Shown piece by piece: positions 1 to 4,855 of a DNA stretch of 5,652 nucleotides. The notes beneath the pieces are model-generated. The model did not search any database. It worked only from the letters and a program-made list of their open reading frames with translations, and was not told where the DNA came from. Made by a program: the position numbers and the translations under genes. Within the stretch, counting starts at the first letter, position 1; every line of letters starts with the position of its first letter. Location of the stretch: NCBI GenBank assembly GCA_028286165.1, contig JAPYMU010000017.1:1-5652 (forward strand), read 5' to 3'. The stretch comes from Spongiicolonus versatilis. GTDB lineage: Bacteria > Pseudomonadota > Gammaproteobacteria > Arenicellales > Spongiicolonaceae.

Positions 1-195
1 GGCGCCACCGGTGAGGCCGGCGATGCGCCGCACCAACGTGGTCTTGCCGCTGCCGCTGGCGCCGAGCAGGCAGGTCCACCGGCCGCCCGGCAAATCCATA
101 TTGAGCGAAGCCAGCACGTGGCCGCCGCCGTAGCGGACGCCGATGCCGCGCAGGCGGACGCCGGGCGACGGTACCGGGGCCGGCGGCGGTGTCAC
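1..195 (-). CDS. ABC transporter ATP-binding protein, N-terminal part (probably thiamine-precursor import)
   Basis: This is the first 65 codons of an ABC ATPase, read from a GTG at 195 down to the left edge, where the gene runs out of the window. A Walker A loop, GASGSGKTT, lies at residues 45-53 and is followed by LVRRIAGL, the usual context in importer ATPases. Upstream is RGIGVRYGGGHVLASLNMDLPGGRW, the normal lead-in with an aromatic residue (Y22) that stacks on the adenine. Walker B, the signature motif and the rest lie outside the window. The GTG overlaps the thiD TGA as GTGA, so translation is probably coupled and the gene sits under the TPP riboswitch upstream of thiD. In the known families, ATPases in such operons serve HMP/thiamine-precursor importers (ThiXYZ type) or thiamine importers (ThiQ). 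The fold is certain; the substrate is inferred from context only. The GTG start is chosen because of the overlap. Confidence 0.85.
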   Translation of the reverse strand, partial: MTPPPAPVPSPGVRLRGIGVRYGGGHVLASLNMDLPGGRWTCLLGASGSGKTTLVRRIAGLTGGA

Positions 196-1004
196 GGCTT
201 CCACCAGCGGTGAAAGTGGTGCACCGGACCGTGGGAGCCGCCGCCGCTGCCGAGGCCGAGGCCGTCAGCGGCGCTGAGCGCAGCATGCAGATAGTCGCGG
301 GCGCCGGCGATGGCATCGGCGAGAGTGGCGCCGTTTGCAAGGAATGCGGTGATGGCCGAGGACAAAGTGCAGCCGGTGCCGTGGGTATTGGCGGTTTTGA
401 TGCGGCGGGCGGTGAACTCGCGCGCGCCGGCGCCGTCGTGAAAAACATCGGGGCTGTCGGCGCCGCCCAAGTGGCCGCCCTTGACCAGCGCGGCTTTGCC
501 GCCGAGTTGCACCAGGCGGCGGGCGGCTTCCGCCATCTCCTCCGGCGTGGCCGGCGGCGGTGCACCGAGCAGCACGCCGGCCTCCGGCAGGTTGGGCGTC
601 ACCAGGTCGGCCAGCGGCAGCAACTCCTCGCGCAGCGCGCACACCGCATCGTCGCGCAACAGGCGGTCGCCGCTGGCCGCCACCATCACCGGGTCCACCA
701 CCACCTTCACCAAGCCGCGCTCACGGATGCAGCGTGCAACGGCGCGGACGATATCCGCATCGGCCAGCATGCCGACCTTGACCGCCGCGACGGTGAAGTC
801 GTCGCACACCGCCTCCACCTGCGCCGCGACAAACGCCGCCGGCAGCGCGTGAATGGCGCGCACGCCCCGGGTGTTCTGCGCGGTGAGCGCGGTGAGCGCG
901 GTGGCGCCGTAGACGCCGAGGGCGGAAAAAGTTTTAAGGTCGGCCTGGATGCCGGCGCCGCCGCCGCTGTCGGAGCCGGCGATGGCAAGGGCGATGGCAG
1001 TCAT
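192..1004 (-). CDS. thiD: Hydroxymethylpyrimidine / phosphomethylpyrimidine kinase ThiD
   Basis: ThiD is a cytoplasmic enzyme of thiamine synthesis. It phosphorylates 4-amino-5-hydroxymethyl-2-methylpyrimidine (HMP) and then HMP-P, giving the HMP-PP used by ThiE. The 270-residue length is normal for a single-domain ThiD. Ribokinase-fold signatures appear in order: AIAGSDSGGGAGIQADLKTF near the N-terminus (residues 7-26), VKVGML (75-80), VVDPVMVAASGDRLL (102-116), TPNLPEA (136-142), VKGGHL (174-179), and the anion-hole motif THGTGCTLSSA (207-217) with the family's conserved Cys at 212. The last 20 residues, rich in Gly, His and Trp, are a non-family tail. The start at 1004 is supported by the family N-terminus and by a strong SD (GGGAGGA) six bases upstream (1005-1007 intervene). 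It is the first gene after the TPP riboswitch and is coupled to the ABC ATPase by a GTGA overlap. Confidence 0.97.
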   Translation of the reverse strand: MTAIALAIAGSDSGGGAGIQADLKTFSALGVYGATALTALTAQNTRGVRAIHALPAAFVAAQVEAVCDDFTVAAVKVGMLADADIVRAVARCIRERGLVKVVVDPVMVAASGDRLLRDDAVCALREELLPLADLVTPNLPEAGVLLGAPPPATPEEMAEAARRLVQLGGKAALVKGGHLGGADSPDVFHDGAGAREFTARRIKTANTHGTGCTLSSAITAFLANGATLADAIAGARDYLHAALSAADGLGLGSGGGSHGPVHHFHRWWKP

Positions 1005-1099
1005 GATTCCTCCCGCGCAAGCGCGATGTTGCGGGGAGTGTTGCTGAGTTCAATGCTGCGGAAGAATCACCGCCGTTTTTTTTAGTGAACTGCGGCCCA
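1005..1099 (-). promoter_or_regulatory. Putative translational expression platform of the TPP riboswitch
   Basis: This is the leader between the aptamer and the thiD start. Three elements are visible on the minus strand. First, CTCAGCAACACTCCCCG at 1048-1032 can pair with aptamer positions 1182-1165 (9 bp plus 7 bp, separated by a small internal loop). Second, its last part, CTCCCCGC at 1038-1031, can instead pair with GCGGGAG of the SD at 1016-1010, with one bulged C. Third, GATTCTTCC at 1068-1060 pairs with GGAGGAATC at 1013-1005 over 9 bp with one G-U pair. GCGG/CCGC (1073-1070 with 1061-1058) can form a local hairpin that would hold part of this third element. No hairpin followed by a U tract is present on this strand, so control is probably at translation. 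The pairings are seen in the sequence; the switching model is inference. Confidence 0.65.
1008..1014 (-). promoter_or_regulatory. Shine-Dalgarno sequence of thiD
   Basis: On the minus strand GGGAGGA lies three bases upstream of the thiD ATG, a near-ideal ribosome binding site. It matters because two separate upstream segments can pair with it: GATTCTTCC at 1068-1060 and CTCCCCGC at 1038-1031. It is therefore the likely target of riboswitch control. The match is seen directly; its use is inferred. Confidence 0.85.
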
Positions 1100-1188
1100 T
1101 CTTATTTCCTACGCCGGCATTAACCGGATCAGGTGCAACGGGTCGTCACGCTTGTCGCGCGCCTCTCAGCAACGGCTCCCCGATAAGA
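1100..1188 (-). ncRNA. TPP riboswitch aptamer (THI element)
   Basis: Read on the minus strand, this matches the TPP aptamer almost position for position. P1 is TCTTAT (1188-1183) with ATAAGA (1105-1100). CGGGGAGC at 1182-1175 supplies the 5' strand of P2, which pairs with ACCCG. The invariant GCTGAGA that recognises the pyrimidine ring is at 1170-1164. An optional P3a hairpin follows (CGCGC/GCGTG). Then come the conserved ACCTGATCCGG (1134-1124), TTAATG and CCGGCGTAGG (1117-1108), which form P4/P5 and the pyrophosphate-binding region. When TPP is bound this class usually lowers expression of thiamine synthesis and uptake genes. It lies directly upstream of thiD, which fits. The element is identified from the conserved bases and the pairing; no covariance search was run. 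Confidence 0.96.
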
Positions 1189-1227
1189 CCCGCCCACCAT
1201 GGCACAAAGCGGCGCGGCGCGCAAGGC

Positions 1228-1238
1228 GGCGGTATAAT
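1228..1238 (+). promoter_or_regulatory. Candidate -10 element for the phosphotransacylase gene
   Basis: A perfect TATAAT at 1233-1238 stands in a very GC-rich setting, within GGCGGTATAAT, and ends six bases before the ATG at 1245. The usual distance from a -10 to the transcript start would put +1 at or next to the A of the ATG, so the mRNA may be leaderless. That agrees with the lack of a recognisable SD before the ATG. No convincing -35 hexamer is seen at 16-18 bases upstream (around 1209-1216), which lowers confidence. Confidence 0.4.
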
Positions 1239-1249
1239 GCGGCGATGCT
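1231..1249 (-). promoter_or_regulatory. Possible promoter -10 region for the thiD operon
   Basis: The minus strand over the same AT-rich bases reads CATTATACC, giving weak -10 candidates (CATTAT or TATACC, each 4 of 6 matches). A poor -35 candidate, TTGCGG, lies about 16 bases upstream inside the start of the plus-strand gene. A transcript from here would begin roughly 40 bases before the TPP aptamer, a sensible distance. The assignment rests mainly on the need for a promoter in this short divergent region. Confidence 0.25.
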
Positions 1250-2159
1250 CAGCCGCAAACCGTTTGAAGCGCCGGCCGCCCTGCTGCGCCGCGCCGCCGA
1301 ACTGCCGCCGCTGGCCATGGCGGTGGTGAACGCGGTTTCCGAAACCGCGCTGCAGAGCGCGCGCATGGCGGTGGAGCGCAACTTAATCACGCCGCTGCTG
1401 GTGGGCGAGACCGCCCGGATGCGCAGCCTGGCCGGCAAAATCAACTGGCCCCTGGACAACATCCAACTGGTGCACGCCGGCGGTGAAGCCGATGCGGTGC
1501 GCAAAACCGTGGACCTGGTGCGCGGCGGCGCGGCACGGGGAATCATGAAGGGGCATGTGCACACCGATGTCTTCATGGCCGGACTGGTGCGCAAGGAGTC
1601 CGGGCTGCGCGGCGGGGGCTGGTTTACGCACGTGTTCCACCTGACAGTGCCGGGCTCGGAGCGCGCGCTGCTGCTCACCGATGCGGCGGTGAACATCGCG
1701 CCCGACGTAAATGCGCGCTTTGCGGCGATGCAAAATGCGGTGGCGCTGGCGTTGAAACTGGGCGTGGCGCGGCCCAAGGTCGCGGTGCTCTCGGCCACCG
1801 AAGAGGTGAACCCGCGCATGCCGTCCTCGGCCGAGGCCGCGCAACTGGCCGAACTGGCGGCGCAAAAAATTCCGCAGGCGCAGGTTTGCGGCCCGCTGGC
1901 TTTTGACAGCATCGTGTCACCGGACGCCGCGCGCATCAAAAACATCACCCATCCGGTGGCCGGGCGCGCCGACATCATCGTCGTGCCCAGCATTGAAACC
2001 GGCAACGCGCTGTACAAAATGATGGTCTACTTCATGAGCGCCTGCGCGGCCGGCGTGGTGCTCGGGGCAAAAGCGCCCATCGTCCTGACCAGCCGCGCCG
2101 ACCCGCCGGAGGCGCGCCTTGCATCGGCTGCTTTGGCCGCGGTGGCGGCGGCGGATTAA
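1245..2159 (+). CDS. Phosphate acetyl/butyryltransferase family enzyme
   Basis: A 304-residue PTA_PTB-family enzyme, which transfers an acyl group between CoA and phosphate in the cytoplasm. Family hallmarks are GIMKGHVHTDVFM (residues 99-111), ESGLRGGGWFTHVFHLTVPG (118-137), LLLTDAAVNIAPDV (142-155), PKVAVLSATEEVNPRMPSS (177-195), GPLAFDSIVSPDAARIK (216-232), HPVAGRADIIVVPSIETGN (236-254) and the C-terminal VLGAKAPIVLTSRAD (272-286). The length fits a stand-alone phosphotransacylase. It resembles the transacylase half of proteins annotated as enoyl-CoA hydratase/phosphate acetyltransferase. The in-frame ATG at 1152 would begin inside the riboswitch region on the opposite strand and add a basic, unconserved extension, so 1245 is chosen. 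No SD precedes it; a TATAAT six bases upstream suggests a leaderless mRNA. It converges on the aldehyde dehydrogenase with overlapping stops. Whether it uses acetyl, butyryl or another acyl group cannot be told, and no acyl kinase gene is in view. Confidence 0.9.
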   Translation: MLSRKPFEAPAALLRRAAELPPLAMAVVNAVSETALQSARMAVERNLITPLLVGETARMRSLAGKINWPLDNIQLVHAGGEADAVRKTVDLVRGGAARGIMKGHVHTDVFMAGLVRKESGLRGGGWFTHVFHLTVPGSERALLLTDAAVNIAPDVNARFAAMQNAVALALKLGVARPKVAVLSATEEVNPRMPSSAEAAQLAELAAQKIPQAQVCGPLAFDSIVSPDAARIKNITHPVAGRADIIVVPSIETGNALYKMMVYFMSACAAGVVLGAKAPIVLTSRADPPEARLASAALAAVAAAD

Positions 2160-3562
2160 CCGTCGCCGAACTTGCGCCAGAATTCGCCGAACAGTTCCTC
2201 CTCGTCCGGCCTGTCCTCGGGGATTTCGCTGGCCAGGTGGGTGATGTTGAGGAAGTGGCGGTAGTTGAGGTTTTCGCTGATGCTGTTGCCGCCCCAGGTG
2301 CCGCAGCCCATGCTGAGGGTGAAGTTCAAGCCGCTGTCAAAACCGCCGCCGTTGCCGAAAGTGTGCGACTGGTTCACCAGCACCCGCACCACGTCCATTT
2401 CCCCGGCAAGGCGGCGCGCGTTGTCCATGTTGCGGGTGTGAATGCCGCACGAGTGTCCGCGCCCCTTGTGGCGCAAAATGGAGTCGGTGAGGGCGAGGGC
2501 GCGGTCAAAATCAGCGGCGCGGTACAGCGCCAACACCAAAGAAAGTTTTTCATCGGAAAAAGGAAAGCCATCGCCGACACCGCTCTCCTCCACCATAAAA
2601 AACCGCGCGCCGTGCGCCACCGATGGCAGGCCGGCTTTGCGCGCAAAAACATCGGCGTCGCGGGCGATGAGTTCACGGTTTAATTTTCCATCACGCCACA
2701 GCGCATCGCCGATTAATTTTTTCTCGACTGCGGCGGCCAGATAGCCGCCGGCGGCGCGCAATGCGTCCACGGTTTTTTCATACACCGCATCCAAAACCAC
2801 CAGCGCGTTTTCCGACGAGCAGGAGGTGGCGTTGTCAAAAGTTTTGGAGCGGGCGATTTTTTCGGCGGCATCGGCAAGGTCGGCGCTGTCGTCCACAATC
2901 ACCGTCACATTGCCGGCGCCGACGCCGATTGCCGGGCGGCCGCTGCGGTAGGCGCTGCGCACGTTGTTCTGTGAACCGGTGGCCACGGCCAGGTCGCATG
3001 CCGCCATCAGCGCGCCGGTGGTTTCGTGCGTCACCGGCGCCGGCAGCACCTGCACCAGGTCCGCCGGCGCGCCAATTTTATGCAGGTTGCCGCGCATCAA
3101 CTCCACCGCCCGCGCCGTGGTGGCATGCCCGGCCGGCGATGGCGCGATGATGATTGCATTGCGGCCTTTCAGCGCCATCATGGCCTTGTTCACCGGCGTC
3201 GCCGCCGGGTTGGTGGACGGCGTCACCGCCGCCACCACGCCCACCGGCTTGGCGTATTTGACGATGCCGAGTTGCGGCAACTCCTCAACCACGCCCACCG
3301 AGCGCGCGCGCAGCAGGTCGCGCAGAGTGCCGAAAGTTTTGCGCCGGTTCTTGGCAATCTTGTCGGCGACGTTGCCGAGTCCGGTATCGGCCACCGCCAT
3401 GCGCGCCAGTTCCTCGGCGTTGCGCCGGCGGTACAGGGCCCAGGCCAGCGCCGTCACCGCCTCGTCGGCGCGCTCCTGGCCAACACCGCGAAACCCGGCA
3501 AAAGCCGCGCGCGCGCGCGCGACCAGGGAGTCAACCGGCGCCGGCGTCAAGACACAACCCAC
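2156..3562 (-). CDS. CoA-acylating aldehyde dehydrogenase, sulfoacetaldehyde dehydrogenase (SauS)-like
   Basis: A 468-residue NAD(P)-dependent aldehyde dehydrogenase of the acylating class (EutE / AdhE N-domain / SauS), which interconverts an aldehyde and its acyl-CoA. Visible landmarks are VGVVAAVTPSTNPAATPVNKA (107-127), ALKGRNAIIIAPSP (130-143), VATGSQNNVRSAYRSGRPAIGVGAGNV (193-219), the catalytic thiol Cys248 in FDNATSCSSENALVV, FPFSDEKLSLVLALY (333-347), KGRGHSCGIHT (366-376), and the ending LSMGCGTWGGNSISENLNYRHFLNI (416-440). From memory, that C-terminal block is very close to acylating sulfoacetaldehyde dehydrogenases; the substrate remains inference. The listed start is GTG at 3562, six bases after the surA stop; TTG at 3550 with GGTGGG upstream is an equally plausible start. 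It is probably the third gene of lptD-surA-aldehyde dehydrogenase. Its stop overlaps that of the convergent phosphotransacylase. An alternating (CG)8 run encodes residues near 14-19. Confidence 0.9.
   Translation of the reverse strand: MGCVLTPAPVDSLVARARAAFAGFRGVGQERADEAVTALAWALYRRRNAEELARMAVADTGLGNVADKIAKNRRKTFGTLRDLLRARSVGVVEELPQLGIVKYAKPVGVVAAVTPSTNPAATPVNKAMMALKGRNAIIIAPSPAGHATTARAVELMRGNLHKIGAPADLVQVLPAPVTHETTGALMAACDLAVATGSQNNVRSAYRSGRPAIGVGAGNVTVIVDDSADLADAAEKIARSKTFDNATSCSSENALVVLDAVYEKTVDALRAAGGYLAAAVEKKLIGDALWRDGKLNRELIARDADVFARKAGLPSVAHGARFFMVEESGVGDGFPFSDEKLSLVLALYRAADFDRALALTDSILRHKGRGHSCGIHTRNMDNARRLAGEMDVVRVLVNQSHTFGNGGGFDSGLNFTLSMGCGTWGGNSISENLNYRHFLNITHLASEIPEDRPDEEELFGEFWRKFGDG
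3506..3521. repeat. (CG)8 alternating dinucleotide tract
   Basis: Sixteen bases of strictly alternating C and G lie inside the 5' end of the aldehyde dehydrogenase gene and encode an Ala-Arg alternation (VARARAA). Such tracts can adopt Z-form DNA and are prone to slippage. A change of one CG unit here would shift the frame at about codon 15. It may simply reflect Ala/Arg codons at high GC. Confidence 0.7.
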
Positions 3563-3568
3563 CGCCGC

Positions 3569-4855
3569 TCAGCCGAAATCATCCAGGTAACGAATGAACG
3601 CGCGCCCGCGCAGTTCGCGCAGCCAGCGCTGGTATTCATCGTTGGTTTTGCGCTGCAGCAGTTGGTTGCGCGCGCGGTTGCGGAGGATTTCACCGCCGGC
3701 CTCGCCGGTGCGCCGCTCCAGCACCTGCAGCAGGTGCACCGAGCCGCGCATGACCACCGGGCGGCTGATTTCATTGATGTCCAACTCGCTCAGCGCCGCC
3801 GCCTGCGAGCGCGGCAACTCGGCCAGGTTGAACCAGCCGAGGTCGCCGCCCTTGCCGCGCGATGCCATGTCCTCGGAGTATTCGCCGGCGATGGCGGCGA
3901 AATCCTCACCGCCGGCAATGCGCTCACGCAGTGCGTTCAAACGCTGGGTGGCCATGGCGGCGTCGGTGACCTGGTCGGTCTTCAGCATGATGTGGCGCAG
4001 TTTAACTTCCCGTTTTAATTGTGACTGGCCGCCGCGAATGCCGTTCAGCCGGACGATGTGAAAGCCGTTGGGGCTGCGCAGCACCTCGCTCACCCCGCCC
4101 GGCTGCATTTTTTTCAGCGCGTGCAAAAACAGTTGCGGCAGCCGCCCGCTGTCCACCCAGCCCATGCGGCCGCCTTCCAAAGCGTCACCCGCCTCGGAAT
4201 ACAAAACCGCGGCCTCGGCAAAATCCAAACCGTTTTCAATTTCGGCCCGCGCCTTGCGCGCGGCGGCGCGTTTTTGCGCAATCTCATCCGCCGCCGCCGA
4301 GGATTGCAGCAGAATGTGGGAAACATCCAATTCGCGGCCGGCAAAAAACTCGCGCAAACTGCCGGCAAGGTGATGGTCAACCTCGGCGTCGGTCACGGTC
4401 ACCCGGCTGCGGATGCGGCGGTTGATTAATTGCTCAACCAGCAACTGGCGGCGAATTCCCCGGCGGAATAATTGGTAGTCCATGCCCTGCTTTTCCACTT
4501 CCGCCCGCAGTTGCGCCACCGACAAATTATTCCGCTCGGCGATGCCGCGCAATGCGCCCGCCAAATCCTCCTCGCTGACGGCGAAGCCGAGGCGCGCCGC
4601 TTCCTGCAACTGCACACGGTTGTCCACCATGCGCTCCAGTACGCGCCGCCGCAGCACGTTTTCTTCCGGCAGGCCGGCGCCGCGGCTGCGGAATTCGTTC
4701 ACAGTGTCGCGCAACTGGCGTTCAAATTCGCTGCGCGTAATCACCTCTTCGTTGACGATGGCGAACACCCGGTCCACCTCGGTGGACTCCTGGGCATGCC
4801 CCGCGCCGGCGGCGAGCATGGGCAGAATGGCGGCGAGGTAAAATTTGTTCATCAT
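3569..4855 (-). CDS. surA: Periplasmic chaperone / peptidyl-prolyl isomerase SurA
   Basis: SurA escorts unfolded outer-membrane beta-barrel proteins across the periplasm to the BAM complex. The product has 428 residues, a typical SurA length. A short signal peptide (basic N3K4, hydrophobic core, AGHA cleavage site after about residue 21) is followed by the N-terminal chaperone domain starting EVDRVFAIVNEEVITRSEFERQ (26-47) and running to about 170. Two parvulin domains follow: about 175-273 (LDVSHILLQ to NGFHIVRL) and about 284-382 (VKLRHIMLKT to SVHLLQVLE), each with the family's GG-(R/D)-(M/L)-GW motif (GGRMGW, GGDLGW). The C-terminal helix (QLLQRKTNDEYQRWLRELRGRAFIRYLDD) packs on the chaperone domain. 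The start ATG overlaps the lptD stop as ATGA, so translation is likely coupled; a second ATG follows at once. Six bases separate it from the aldehyde dehydrogenase. Confidence 0.97.
   Translation of the reverse strand: MMNKFYLAAILPMLAAGAGHAQESTEVDRVFAIVNEEVITRSEFERQLRDTVNEFRSRGAGLPEENVLRRRVLERMVDNRVQLQEAARLGFAVSEEDLAGALRGIAERNNLSVAQLRAEVEKQGMDYQLFRRGIRRQLLVEQLINRRIRSRVTVTDAEVDHHLAGSLREFFAGRELDVSHILLQSSAAADEIAQKRAAARKARAEIENGLDFAEAAVLYSEAGDALEGGRMGWVDSGRLPQLFLHALKKMQPGGVSEVLRSPNGFHIVRLNGIRGGQSQLKREVKLRHIMLKTDQVTDAAMATQRLNALRERIAGGEDFAAIAGEYSEDMASRGKGGDLGWFNLAELPRSQAAALSELDINEISRPVVMRGSVHLLQVLERRTGEAGGEILRNRARNQLLQRKTNDEYQRWLRELRGRAFIRYLDDFG

Noticed and set aside
1058..1083. GCGG/CCGC hairpin followed by eight T's on the plus strand, resembling an intrinsic terminator
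   Set aside because: The stem is only four to five pairs, and no plus-strand gene ends just before it. On the minus strand, which is transcribed here, the tract is A's, so it cannot terminate the thiD message.
189..1085. 298-codon open frame on the plus strand across thiD
   Set aside because: It is antisense to a clear ThiD and its translation is Ala/Gly/Arg/His-rich with no family motif. This is a typical shadow frame in high-GC DNA.
1152..1244. Upstream ATG at 1152 as the start of the phosphotransacylase
   Set aside because: It would add 31 basic residues encoded by the complement of the riboswitch and the promoter region, with no SD. The family-like protein begins at 1245.
1166..2017. 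283-codon open frame on the minus strand across the phosphotransacylase gene
   Set aside because: The opposite strand encodes a full, motif-rich phosphotransacylase, while this frame is low-complexity Ser/Ala/Arg. It would also overlap the riboswitch.
3568..3580. CTCAGCCGAAAT found both at the end of surA and near the end of lptD (about 4884-4895)
   Set aside because: A single 12-base match between two places in 5.6 kb is about what chance predicts, and it lies within coding sequence.
3026..4018. 330-codon open frame on the plus strand across the ends of the aldehyde dehydrogenase and surA genes
   Set aside because: It spans two well-supported minus-strand genes, and its composition (runs of His, Arg and Gln) is that of a reverse-strand shadow. 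No start signal or motif is seen.
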